42,968 nucleotides of DNA from Acidobacteriota bacterium. GTDB lineage: Bacteria; Acidobacteriota; UBA6911. A program made the position numbers and the translations under genes. Numbering within the stretch: position 1 is the stretch's first letter; each line of letters starts with the position of its first letter. The notes beneath the pieces were generated by a model, which saw only the letters and a list, made by a program, of their open reading frames with translations, was not told the DNA's origin and did not search any database. Location: the NCBI GenBank assembly GCA_017860135.1, contig JAFNAG010000003.1:1-42968 (forward strand). Direction: 5' to 3'. Positions 7,403 through 15,217 of the stretch are shown in pieces.

Positions 7403-8605
7403 TCAGGCAGCCCTCTTCCTTGCCTTCGCTTCGGCGGTCCGATACCACCATTCTACGAGGGGACTGGCGACTGCGAAGCTCGAATAGGTGCCGATGAGGA
7501 TTCCCACCGTCAGGGCGAACGCGAATCCGCCCAGCACCTCGCCGCCAAGAATGAGAAGTGTCAGCACAGACAGGAAAGTCATTCCTCCCGTCATGATCGT
7601 CCGGGCGAGCGTCTGGTTAATGCTCAAGTTCAAGATCTTCTTCATGGGATCTTTGCGCATCGTCCTGAGGTTCTCCCGCACACGGTCGAAAATTACGATC
7701 TTGTCATTCACCGAGTAGCCGACCAGCGTCAGCAAACCGGCGAGCGTTATCAGGGAAATCTCCATCTGGGCCAGTGCAAACAATCCGATCGTGATCGCGA
7801 TATCATGCAACAACGCGATGATCGCGCCGACGCCATAGATAGGTTTGAACCGGAATCCGATGTAGACTAACATTCCCAGGAACGACAAACCGACGGCCAG
7901 AGCTGCCCGGTAACGCAAATCCGAACCCACCACGGCCCCGATGCTGTCCACTCCCGTCACCGCAAAGGGCCCGGCGTAATAATGTGTCTTCAGGCTCTCG
8001 ATTACTGCAGGCGTAACGCCCGCTACGCTGCTGAGACTTTCGAGGTTGTTGATCAACCCCCTGCCGGTCTTGTTGCGGAAGTCGAGTATGGCATGAGCGA
8101 GGGCCTGGTAGTGGGTCTGCACCTCCAACGCCGTCTTCCCCTGGGTTGTGAGCTTGTCAGGGTCGGCCCCCGTGAGGTGTTTGGTGAGCGCATCGACTCC
8201 GACGTTGAGGTCATTGATATCGGCAAGGGAGGACTCCACGTTCTCCGGATCGAATGTCTTGCGCAGCAGGGCCTGCAACTCCCTGTGGCCGGTATCGACG
8301 TTCTCACCGGCGCCGAAGACCCTCTGCATGCGCACCATCACCGAGTTGTCCCGGACTTCCCCGAATCGCTGGATCACGGTCGTGCCCAACGTTTCCGGTT
8401 TCAGTGTGTTCCGGAGCAAGTCCAGGTCCGGGGGCTGCCTGAACTTCAGAGTCACGACGGTGCCGCCCACGAAGTCAATGCCCAGCGCGAAGCCTCCATA
8501 GATGAAGAACCCCGCGATCCCCAGCGCCAGCAGAATCCCTGACAGTGCGAAGAAGTACCACCTCTTGCCCCACCAGTCGATTGAGACTTCCTTAAGGATT
8601 TCCAC
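7403..8605 (-). CDS. secF: protein translocase subunit SecF
   Basis: A 400-residue SecF. With SecD and YajC it uses the proton gradient to complete protein export through SecYEG. It has an N-terminal membrane helix (about 18-38), the SecF signature DFVGGTVV, a periplasmic P1-like domain of about 180 residues and five more helices in the C-terminal half. Conserved stretches include VGYSVNDKIVIFDRVREN and the ending FAVASPLVEWW. The periplasmic domain is longer than in E. coli SecF (about 323 aa in total). It starts at GTG with GGGAG 7 nt upstream. It is the last gene of tgt-yajC-secD-secF. Confidence 0.95.
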   Translation of the reverse strand: MEILKEVSIDWWGKRWYFFALSGILLALGIAGFFIYGGFALGIDFVGGTVVTLKFRQPPDLDLLRNTLKPETLGTTVIQRFGEVRDNSVMVRMQRVFGAGENVDTGHRELQALLRKTFDPENVESSLADINDLNVGVDALTKHLTGADPDKLTTQGKTALEVQTHYQALAHAILDFRNKTGRGLINNLESLSSVAGVTPAVIESLKTHYYAGPFAVTGVDSIGAVVGSDLRYRAALAVGLSFLGMLVYIGFRFKPIYGVGAIIALLHDIAITIGLFALAQMEISLITLAGLLTLVGYSVNDKIVIFDRVRENLRTMRKDPMKKILNLSINQTLARTIMTGGMTFLSVLTLLILGGEVLGGFAFALTVGILIGTYSSFAVASPLVEWWYRTAEAKARKRAA

Positions 8606-8713
8606 TCCAAACTCCCAAGCGAAGTTATTCCGGAGCTACTCTGGTTCTGCATGCGACCAACCGGGCGGAACTGTCGCCGTTTTGTTGGACACCGTTTGGC
8701 TCCTCAAGTTCCT

Positions 8714-10324
8714 TCAAATCGACAACGACTCCAGCTTGCGCTTGCTCAGCGCCCAGTCGAAGAGCCGATGTGACATGTACACGGCCGTGAACATGTTGGC
8801 CAGCAGGCCCACGGTAAGTGTGATTGCGAAGCCGCGGACCGGTCCCGTACCGAACTGAAAGAGAAGAGCGGCAGCGATCAGTGTCGTCACGTTCGCGTCA
8901 AAAATCGTCCAGAATACCTTGGCGAAACCGGCATCCACCGCGGCGCGGACGGTTTTTCCGGCTCGCAGTTCCTCGCGTATTCTCTCAAAGATTAATATGT
9001 TCGCGTCGGTCGCCATGCCAATCGTCAGAATGAGGCCCGCGATTCCCGGAAGGGTAAGCGTCGCGCCGACTCCGCCCATGAAACCCACGAGAATGACCAG
9101 GTTGGCGAGCAGGCACCATATGGCGTTGAGCCCGGCACGCTTGTAGTAAATGACCATTCCGACCACGACCAGGCCGAAACCGATGACGGCGGCCGTCAGC
9201 CCCTGGCGGATGGAATCATTGCCGAGCGAAGCCCCGACGGTGCGGTCCTGCGCCACGACCAGCGAAGCCGGCAGGGCGCCCGAACGGAGCAACAGGGCCA
9301 GATCTTCCGCCTGTTGCACGGTGAAACTTCCGGTGATCTCCCCGTCGGCGGCGATAGTGGTCTGAATCGTAGGCGCCGAATAGACGGTGTTGTCCAGTAC
9401 GATGGCGAGCCTGTCGCCCACGTGCTGCGACGTGGCGCGCTCGAAAATGGTCGCACCCGCGGCGTTCAGGAAGAACCCGACGGCGGTGCGGCCGTTGGCG
9501 TCCGTGCTGCGCCGGGCGTTCTTCAAGTCCTTGCCGGTAATGGTGGGGACGCTGTTTACCACCAGATAGGTGATCTCCTTTTGATCCGACCTGTCGCCGC
9601 GGTACGGCAGGATCCTGTATCCCTCGGGGATCTTGCCTCCGTTGGCCTGGATGGCGGCTTCGATCGTCGGGAAATCACCGCCGTTTTCCTTCTTGACCAT
9701 GCAGAGGGTCAGTTGTGCCGTGTCCTGGATCAGATCCTTGACGCGCTCCGGATCGTCGATTCCCGGAAGCTCCACGATGATCTGATCCGACACCTGCCCG
9801 CCGCTGCCCCCGTATATCTGAAGAGTCGGTTCCGTGACCCCCAGGGCGTCGACGCGCCGGCGGATGGTCTCCAGTGCCTGCTTCACGGTCGATTCCTGCA
9901 TCTCCCGGACCACGGACGCCAGCATGGTCATCGAGTACGTGGTCTTTCCCTCATTCGTCGTGCTGCGGATCGTGTATTTGCGGTCATAGAGCGGATTGAG
10001 ATAATTGCGGACATCCACGTCCTGGGCGGAGTCGACCCCCGCAATCACGACAGTGAGGCCATTCCCCTTTTGCGCACCTTCGAAAGAGATCTTCTTCTCC
10101 CGCAGTTCGCTCGAAATCCTCTCGGCGTCCTGGGCGATCTCCTGATTCAACGCGTCGTCGGTCTTGACCTGGAGAACCAGGTGAATTCCGCCCTTGAGGT
10201 CCAGCCCGAGATTTATGCGCGAAAACAGTCCCGCGCCGCTCTCTCTCGGACTGATGAACAGGTACAGGCATACCACCATGATGGCGGCGATGAACAGGAA
10301 CTGCCAGCGGAGTTTCTTTTGCAT
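8714..10324 (-). CDS. secD: protein translocase subunit SecD
   Basis: A 536-residue SecD, partner of SecF in proton-driven protein export. It starts with a membrane helix (about 6-25), followed by NLGLDLKGGIHLVLQV, the periplasmic P1 region with ALETIRRRVDALGVTEP, and then six membrane helices. The conserved segment TLPGIAGLILTIGMATDANI with LIFERIREELR carries the Asp of the proton path. ATG 10324 is preferred; a TTG 12 nt upstream is possible. It lies between yajC (67-bp gap) and secF (108-bp gap). Confidence 0.95.
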   Translation of the reverse strand: MQKKLRWQFLFIAAIMVVCLYLFISPRESGAGLFSRINLGLDLKGGIHLVLQVKTDDALNQEIAQDAERISSELREKKISFEGAQKGNGLTVVIAGVDSAQDVDVRNYLNPLYDRKYTIRSTTNEGKTTYSMTMLASVVREMQESTVKQALETIRRRVDALGVTEPTLQIYGGSGGQVSDQIIVELPGIDDPERVKDLIQDTAQLTLCMVKKENGGDFPTIEAAIQANGGKIPEGYRILPYRGDRSDQKEITYLVVNSVPTITGKDLKNARRSTDANGRTAVGFFLNAAGATIFERATSQHVGDRLAIVLDNTVYSAPTIQTTIAADGEITGSFTVQQAEDLALLLRSGALPASLVVAQDRTVGASLGNDSIRQGLTAAVIGFGLVVVGMVIYYKRAGLNAIWCLLANLVILVGFMGGVGATLTLPGIAGLILTIGMATDANILIFERIREELRAGKTVRAAVDAGFAKVFWTIFDANVTTLIAAALLFQFGTGPVRGFAITLTVGLLANMFTAVYMSHRLFDWALSKRKLESLSI

Positions 10325-10391
10325 GACGGCACCCAACCTTGGATTTTACGGAGCCTCTTCCGGGTCACTGCTGCAAAGGCGAGGACTCGCA

Positions 10392-10712
10392 CTAGGTAAT
10401 GGGGGTAGATTCTTCCGGAGACTGCAGTCCGGCGATTGCATTCTTGGCAACCTCGATTTTCACCTGGTCGGCGATCTTCAAGATCAGAGTTTTTTCCTTG
10501 ACCCCGGCCACGACGCCGTAAATGCCGGAACTTGTGATCACGCGGTCGCCGTTTCTGAGCGCACCGATCATGGCTTCCAGCTTCTTTTGTCTTTTGCGCA
10601 TGGGCATGAAAATCAGGAGATAGAAGATTACGCCGATGATGAGGATCGGTGCGAACTGAAACAAAACGTCCGCAGATCCGGCAGCCTGCTGCAAAATCGT
10701 CGGGACTTGCAT
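10392..10712 (-). CDS. yajC: preprotein translocase subunit YajC
   Basis: A 106-residue YajC. It has one membrane helix (about 18-37, FAPILIIGVIFYLLIFMPM), immediately followed by RKRQKKLEAMI and the conserved GDRVITSSGIYGVV cytoplasmic beta domain. It forms a subcomplex with SecD and SecF and occupies the usual position between tgt and secD. Confidence 0.94.
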   Translation of the reverse strand: MQVPTILQQAAGSADVLFQFAPILIIGVIFYLLIFMPMRKRQKKLEAMIGALRNGDRVITSSGIYGVVAGVKEKTLILKIADQVKIEVAKNAIAGLQSPEESTPIT

Positions 10713-10829
10713 CTTGCTATTGGATACCTCCCGCCACCGTTCTCTTTCCCGGCTTCGTGTGAGATGGATTCTTGGATCCGGCCGGCGACCACAGCCGAGC
10801 GAGGAGAAGATCCGCTGGGCCTCGAGCCT

Positions 10830-11945
10830 TCATTCACGCCGCTCGCTCAGCGACTCCAGCCAATTGCCAAATGAATCAAGTCGTATAGATTCTCTTATCC
10901 TATGCATTGTGTCAAGATAAAAGGTTACATTATGCAGCGTGTTGAGGGTAGCCGAAAGATACTCTCCGGCTACGTAGAGATGCCTCAGGTACGCCCGCGA
11001 GAATCGCCTGCAGGTGAGGCACCCGCAGAGCGGATCCAGGGGCCTCTCGTCCTCCGCATACGCGGCATTCTTGATGAGGATCCGCCCTTCGCTGGTGAAC
11101 AGGCAGCCGTTGCGCGCATTCCTCGTAGGAAGGACGCAGTCAAACATGTCCAGGCCCAGGGCAACGCAGCGCACCAGATCATCCGGCGTCCCCACACCCA
11201 TCAGGTAGCGGGGGCGCTCCGGCGGCAGGGCGGGCAGGATCGACTCGAGCACTTCGAACATCACATCCTTCGGCTCGCCGACGCTGAGGCCTCCGACCGC
11301 AATGCCATCGAGGTTCAACCTCATCAATCCCTCCAGGGATGCGTGGCGCAGGTCGGGATACACGCTCCCCTGTATGATGCCGAAAATGCCCCCGGGGACG
11401 GAAGCCGATTTGCCCCAACGCTCACGGCAGCGTTCCGCCCACCGGAACGACAGCTCCAGGGATTTTTCAGCCTCTGCTCTGCTGCACGGGTAGGGAGTAC
11501 ACTCATCGAGCACCATGGCGATGTCCGGCGCCAGAGCCAACTGGATTTCCATGACACGCTCGGGGCTCAGAAAATGGCTACTGCCGTCCAGGTAGGAGCG
11601 GAAGCGAACGCCTTCTTCGGACACGTGGCGCAGTTCGCGGTGGCTGAATATCTGGAAACCTCCGGAGTCAGTAAGGATCGCGCGGTTCCAGGACATGAAC
11701 CGATGCAATCCGCCCAGCCGGGCGATCCGCTCGTGGCCTGGACGCAGGTATAAATGATAGGTGTTGGAGAGCAGGATGCGGCAGTCCAAAGCTTCCAGCC
11801 ATTCGTGAGGAAGCGACTTCACGGTGGCCGCCGTGCCGACCGGCATGAAGGCGGGGGTTTCGATATCGCCATGTTCGGTATGGATCACCCCCAACCTTGC
11901 GGCGCATGCGGAATCCGCCTTGAGAACCTCGAATCCGAACCTCAT
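10830..11945 (-). CDS. tgt: tRNA-guanine transglycosylase
   Basis: A 371-residue bacterial Tgt. It exchanges guanine-34 of GUN-anticodon tRNAs for preQ1 in queuosine synthesis. Visible features are TDSGGFQIFS (Asp93, substrate binding), GGLSVGEPKD, DMFDCVLPTRNARNG (the catalytic nucleophile Asp and the tRNA-recognition loop) and the zinc site CGCLTCRRFSRAYLRHL (three Cys and a His). Length and motifs are complete, so the enzyme should be active. It heads the tgt-yajC-secD-secF operon, a widespread arrangement. Confidence 0.96.
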   Translation of the reverse strand: MRFGFEVLKADSACAARLGVIHTEHGDIETPAFMPVGTAATVKSLPHEWLEALDCRILLSNTYHLYLRPGHERIARLGGLHRFMSWNRAILTDSGGFQIFSHRELRHVSEEGVRFRSYLDGSSHFLSPERVMEIQLALAPDIAMVLDECTPYPCSRAEAEKSLELSFRWAERCRERWGKSASVPGGIFGIIQGSVYPDLRHASLEGLMRLNLDGIAVGGLSVGEPKDVMFEVLESILPALPPERPRYLMGVGTPDDLVRCVALGLDMFDCVLPTRNARNGCLFTSEGRILIKNAAYAEDERPLDPLCGCLTCRRFSRAYLRHLYVAGEYLSATLNTLHNVTFYLDTMHRIRESIRLDSFGNWLESLSERRE

Positions 11946-11968
11946 AACAACACTGTTGAATTCCGATT

Positions 11969-11974
11969 TTTATA
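11969..11974 (-). promoter_or_regulatory. possible -10 box of tgt
   Basis: TATAAA on the minus strand, 23 nt before the tgt ATG. The best -35 match (TTGCTA) is 19 bp upstream. Weak support. Confidence 0.35.
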
Positions 11975-12247
11975 GTGACAAAAACTGTAACAGTAGCAAC
12001 AAGCTGCGAAAGACGCCAGAGCCTTTCGTGCGCAGTGTCCACTTTGCGGTTGCTATTTGCGTCTGATCATCTGACGGACGGTTGCCTCAACACCTTCGGT
12101 TTCTCCGCAAGTCTCCGTCCGCGGCCCCGCGATACTTCCGGACCCTGCGGGCTGCGCGGGGCGACGGTGCCTCGAATTCACGGAATGGAGATAAAATGTA
12201 ACACAGGGCAGTCCTGCCCATCCCGAAAAACCGCGCCGCGCAACTAA

Positions 12248-12487
12248 GGGTTCGCGCAAAAATAAATTCACATTTTGGCGCGAGCGCCGGGCGGGCAGAT
12301 GCAAGGCGCCGCGACGCAGGCGATGTGGTGACATCGTCGAGGAGCGGTAACGCAGCAGATGCCTGCCCGCCGCCGCGCCCCGAAGGGCTGGCGGCTCGCG
12401 AATTTCTTATTTCCTATCCTGTCGTTTGTCATGGTTTGGGCCTGTCCAATCCGGCAGCAAAATGTGAAGTTATTTTTGCGCGAGCCC
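12248..12487. mobile_element. 240-bp MITE-like element with 30-bp terminal inverted repeats
   Basis: The left end (12248-12277, beginning GGGTTCGCGCAAAAATAA) is the reverse complement of the right end (12458-12487, ending TTATTTTTGCGCGAGCCC) with 28 of 30 positions identical. The element is flanked by TAA on both sides (12245-12247 and 12488-12490), consistent with a 3-bp target duplication. It has no transposase, so it is non-autonomous. The interior contains the inverted pairs CGCGAGCGCC/GGCGGCTCGCG and GGCGGGCAG/CTGCCCGCC, the small hairpin GATGT-GGTG-ACATC, and a GTCGTTTGTCA heptamer-like stretch. The family cannot be named from sequence alone. Confidence 0.75.
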
Positions 12488-12549
12488 TAAGGAGCACGGC
12501 CCGCTCTCCCGGCCCGCAGGAAGCGCTGGCAACGTACGGGCTGTTTGAC

Positions 12550-12555
12550 TATAGT
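12550..12555 (+). promoter_or_regulatory. possible -10 box placed for leaderless start
   Basis: TATAGT ends 6 nt before the ATG at 12562, so a transcript from it would begin at or next to the start codon. The -35 (TGGCAA at 17 bp) is poor. The alternative reading is that AGGGG just before the ATG acts as a ribosome-binding site for a longer transcript. Confidence 0.35.
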
Positions 12556-12561
12556 AGGGGC

Positions 12562-13794
12562 ATGAGGATCGGGATTGTGGGCGCGCGCCTGGCTGGCGCA
12601 TACTCCGCCCTGCTCCTGCTGACGCAAGGGCACGAAGTATTCCTGTTCGATCCGGCTCCGGACGGCGAAAAGCCGTGCGGCGGAGGAATCACCGGGAAGG
12701 CAGTGCGGACCTTCCCCTGGATTCTGGAAACGGTCCTGCCCCGAAACGACATCAGCATGCTGGAGCTGACGACGCAGGATGGCCGGTCGGCTGCTATGGG
12801 GCTTCGGCAGCCGATCCACGTCTTTTCCCGGGCGCTGCTGGACGGCGCGCTCCGCCATTGTTCCATTCGTGCCGGTGCGCGTTTTATTCCGCAGCGCGTA
12901 CATCGCGTTCTTCCCCGCTCCTGCGGGTGGTCCATTGTTACCTCCCTGCGAGAGCAGTACAATGTGGATTTCCTGATCGGGGCGGATGGTGCGAACAGCG
13001 CGATCCGCACCGTTGTCTCCAACCGCCTCGAGGGAAGAGACCTCTCACTGGCGCTCGGCTTTTACCTGCCGGGGGTGCATCACCCGAACCGGATCCTGGT
13101 CTGTTTTCAGGAAAAAGGCTTCCATGGCTATCTCTGGTCCTTCCCGCGGACCAATCATGCCTCAGTCGGGATCGTCCATCCCCTGGCCGGCATCAGGACC
13201 GCGGAAATGCGCCACCGCCTCGCGGCTTTCATCGCAGAGCGATATCCAGGGCACGTCTCCTGCCCAAGCCGGTTTTTCGCCGCCCGTGTGCCCTGTCTGC
13301 GCCGACGAACGCTGGTGAACCAGCATGTTTGCGGACGGAATTGGGCGCTTGTCGGGGACGCCGCAGGTTTCGTGGACGCCCTGACTTCTGAAGGCATCAG
13401 CTTTGCCCTGCGCTCGGCCCAGTTGATGGCTCAATCGCTCGAGGAGGGGAATTCGACGACGTACGAGGAGCATTGGCGTGCGGATTTCGGCCTGGATCTG
13501 GAGCGCGCTGCTGTCTGGCGCGACACATTCTATGACGGAGCGCTCCTCAACAGATCCATTCCGAGCCGCATGGTCCAGATGATTCGAGGAAGTGCCACCG
13601 TGCGGAGGATTGCCGACCGGCTGATCTGCGGCCGCCACTCTTATCCGGAAATGCGCGCCCGGCTCCTGTCCCGAAGCCCGATCATTCTGGCAGAGGCAAT
13701 GTGGAGCCGTCTGTTCCGCGGGGCTGCCGGATGGGTGACCGGCAGCATGCCGCGGCTTCATTCCGCAAGGAAGAATCCCCTCCTTCCGGGATGA
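12562..13794 (+). CDS. FAD-dependent oxidoreductase, geranylgeranyl reductase family
   Basis: A 410-residue flavoprotein. The start is ATG 12562, where the FAD-binding sequence begins immediately (MRIGIVGARLAGAYSALLLL); upstream in-frame codons run into the MITE and look non-coding. Motifs are the GxRxxG dinucleotide loop, KPCGGGITGKA (typical of geranylgeranyl/digeranylgeranylglycerophospholipid reductases), LIGADGANSAIR, and WALVGDAAGFVDALTSEGI, which contacts the FAD. The family reduces isoprenoid double bonds; related members act on menaquinone side chains or are halogenase-like. The substrate here is unknown. It ends 10 bp from a convergent beta-propeller gene. Confidence 0.85.
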   Translation: MRIGIVGARLAGAYSALLLLTQGHEVFLFDPAPDGEKPCGGGITGKAVRTFPWILETVLPRNDISMLELTTQDGRSAAMGLRQPIHVFSRALLDGALRHCSIRAGARFIPQRVHRVLPRSCGWSIVTSLREQYNVDFLIGADGANSAIRTVVSNRLEGRDLSLALGFYLPGVHHPNRILVCFQEKGFHGYLWSFPRTNHASVGIVHPLAGIRTAEMRHRLAAFIAERYPGHVSCPSRFFAARVPCLRRRTLVNQHVCGRNWALVGDAAGFVDALTSEGISFALRSAQLMAQSLEEGNSTTYEEHWRADFGLDLERAAVWRDTFYDGALLNRSIPSRMVQMIRGSATVRRIADRLICGRHSYPEMRARLLSRSPIILAEAMWSRLFRGAAGWVTGSMPRLHSARKNPLLPG

Positions 13795-13803
13795 AAATCC
13801 CGG
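13786..13803. terminator. GNRA-loop hairpin over the stop of a convergent gene pair
   Basis: CCGGGAT-GAAA-ATCCCGG is a perfect 7-bp stem with a GAAA loop. It contains the TGA of the flavoprotein gene (13792-13794) and ends 1 bp before the stop of the opposing gene. It may terminate transcription from both sides, although T-tracts are absent. Confidence 0.45.
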
Positions 13804-13804
13804 C

Positions 13805-14824
13805 CTAACTGATGCTGCCGGCAGCGTCGCCGGCCGTGAGGCGGAATATACCGCTGTTGTCGGCAAGGAATATATTCGGTCCCTCCAGTGCCAGGCCGAC
13901 CAGCATGGGTCCTGCAACGGGATGGGAAATCGTCTTTGACCGCTTGGAATAGCGGAAAACTCCCTTCTTTCCGCCGTAGGCCGCCGCAATCCACAGGTCG
14001 CCTTCGCGCCCCACGGCGAGCCCTTGGGGACGGGCAAGCCCTTCGAGAATCGTAGTGATCTTTCCGGAACGGGATATCCGGTAGACGGGATCGCGCATGG
14101 CAAGCGTCGGGCCGGTCACGTACAGGTCGCCTTCGCTGTCTGTTGCCAGATGGTACGCGGATACGCTGGGCGGAAGCCTGGCAATCACCTGGCGCGAGCT
14201 GTCCGGATCGATACGGAAGACATTGCCGGTCCGATCGCCGACAAAGAGCCGCCCGTCGGCATCGAACACAATCCCGCAGGGCACACCCAGGTCCTCAGCA
14301 ATCACCTCGAGGTGTTCGTAGTCCGTATACCGGAGAATGGTCCCGTCGGCGCGGCTGGAAATATACAACTGGCCTTCTGCCCCATACGCAAGGCCAGTGG
14401 GATTCATGACCTTGCAGGGAAACGGCGTCACTCTCCCGTCCCGAGTGATCCGGACCAGGGGATGGTCTGATTGCTGCCCGCGGGACCCGCTGATGGTGGT
14501 GATGATGTCACCATCCGGAGAAATCACGGGATTCGTCACCGGATGCAGATTGGAGGCCAGCCTAGTGCCCAGCAGGTAGGGGTAACACGCGGAGGTTGCT
14601 CCGTCCACGTGCAGGATAACACCCTGAGCCGCGGGACTGTCCGGCACTATGGCCACCACCCGCCCTGCCGAGGCGGAGACGATTGCCGCCTCGATTTCTC
14701 CGAACAACACCTTGGAGCCGCAGGGTAAACCCGGCCTGAATCCGCGACACTGAATGGAAACCTCTCCCCCGGGTACCGCCGTGGGGGGTGTAATTGCCGT
14801 AATTGCCAAATTCTGACTGTCCAT
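13805..14824 (-). CDS. IPT/TIG-domain plus NHL-type beta-propeller protein
   Basis: A 339-residue protein. It begins with an IPT/TIG-like immunoglobulin fold (ITAITPPTAVPGGEVSIQCRGF with VLFGE and VVAIVPDSPA, about 5-80). NHL/SMP-30-like propeller blades follow: NPTGLAYGAEGQLYISS, VPCGIVFDADGRLFVGDR, YHLATDSEGDLYVTGP and RPQGLAVGREGDLWIAA. No enzyme motif or clear signal peptide was seen. It is probably a ligand- or protein-binding propeller of unknown partner. ATG 14824 is used; a GTG at 14851 is an alternative, and neither has a good ribosome-binding site. Confidence 0.75.
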   Translation of the reverse strand: MDSQNLAITAITPPTAVPGGEVSIQCRGFRPGLPCGSKVLFGEIEAAIVSASAGRVVAIVPDSPAAQGVILHVDGATSACYPYLLGTRLASNLHPVTNPVISPDGDIITTISGSRGQQSDHPLVRITRDGRVTPFPCKVMNPTGLAYGAEGQLYISSRADGTILRYTDYEHLEVIAEDLGVPCGIVFDADGRLFVGDRTGNVFRIDPDSSRQVIARLPPSVSAYHLATDSEGDLYVTGPTLAMRDPVYRISRSGKITTILEGLARPQGLAVGREGDLWIAAAYGGKKGVFRYSKRSKTISHPVAGPMLVGLALEGPNIFLADNSGIFRLTAGDAAGSIS

Positions 14825-14966
14825 GCATGAAAAATTACGTGATGAGGGCACCCTTGTTCAAGTGCGGTCCAGCCGCTCCCTCGCGGTCGCTGCCGGGTCA
14901 AAACTGGAGTGCGAGGCTTCCCTTCGGCCCTGCGCTGTGGGACAGACCCGCTCCACTCCTGGCAGC

Positions 14967-15111
14967 GGAATCAGTATCGGAGCCGCAATCGCTATCGGGA
15001 TCGATATCGACAGCACGTTCCAGCTGACAGCAATCTGGCGGATGCGGGACCTGCCGGGCGCTCGGCGCCGATTGCGATGCGGATTCCGGTACCGACTCCG
15101 ACGATTGTTCC
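14967..15111. repeat. inverted clusters of a degenerate ATCG hexamer
   Basis: The left arm (14967-15010) is a run of 6-bp-periodic units such as TATCGG, AATCGC, TATCGG, GATCGA. The right arm (15068-15111) is the imperfect reverse complement (GATTGC, GATTCC, GACTCC type units). Conceptual translation gives alternating Ile-Pro/Ile-Ala strings, a sign of low-complexity repeat rather than a gene. A similar element lies at 42717-42835. Confidence 0.7.
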
Positions 15112-15143
15112 GTTGTACTGGCGGTCGTCGCCGGCAGATCGAG

Positions 15144-15172
15144 TTGACACCCCGGGGATCGGAAAATAACAT
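15144..15172 (+). promoter_or_regulatory. sigma70-like promoter of uvrA
   Basis: TTGACA (15144-15149, perfect), a 17-bp spacer, then TAACAT (15167-15172). The predicted start is near 15179-15180. This supports translation from TTG 15218, with a 38-nt leader, rather than TTG 15185, which would leave about 5 nt. No LexA box was recognised. Confidence 0.7.
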
Positions 15173-15217
15173 TAGAGGTTTGGCTTGACGCATTTATTCT
15201 CAGGGGAGGGCGGGCCT

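Larger units (their letters stand above)
11946..12561. other. 616-bp region between tgt and the flavoprotein gene
   Basis: No supported coding sequence. It holds a possible tgt promoter (TATAAA on the minus strand at 11969-11974, with only a weak -35), an unassigned stretch at about 12000-12244, and a 240-bp MITE-like element at 12248-12487. Confidence 0.6.
14825..15217. other. intergenic region upstream of uvrA
   Basis: About 390 bp without a supported gene. It holds a cluster of ATCG-type hexamers arranged as two inverted arms (14967-15111) and the uvrA promoter (15144-15172). Confidence 0.7.

Noticed and set aside
12248-12487. CRISPR-like or riboswitch interpretation of the palindromic region
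   Set aside because: There are no repeated units with spacers, and the ends are inverted with a target duplication, which fits a MITE better.
12325-12561. N-terminal extension of the flavoprotein by 79 codons
   Set aside because: It would run through the MITE; the FAD-binding motif begins exactly at ATG 12562.
14858-15193. Minus-strand frame with ISIPIAIAAPILIP
   Set aside because: Same reason: translated hexamer repeat in a promoter-containing intergenic region.
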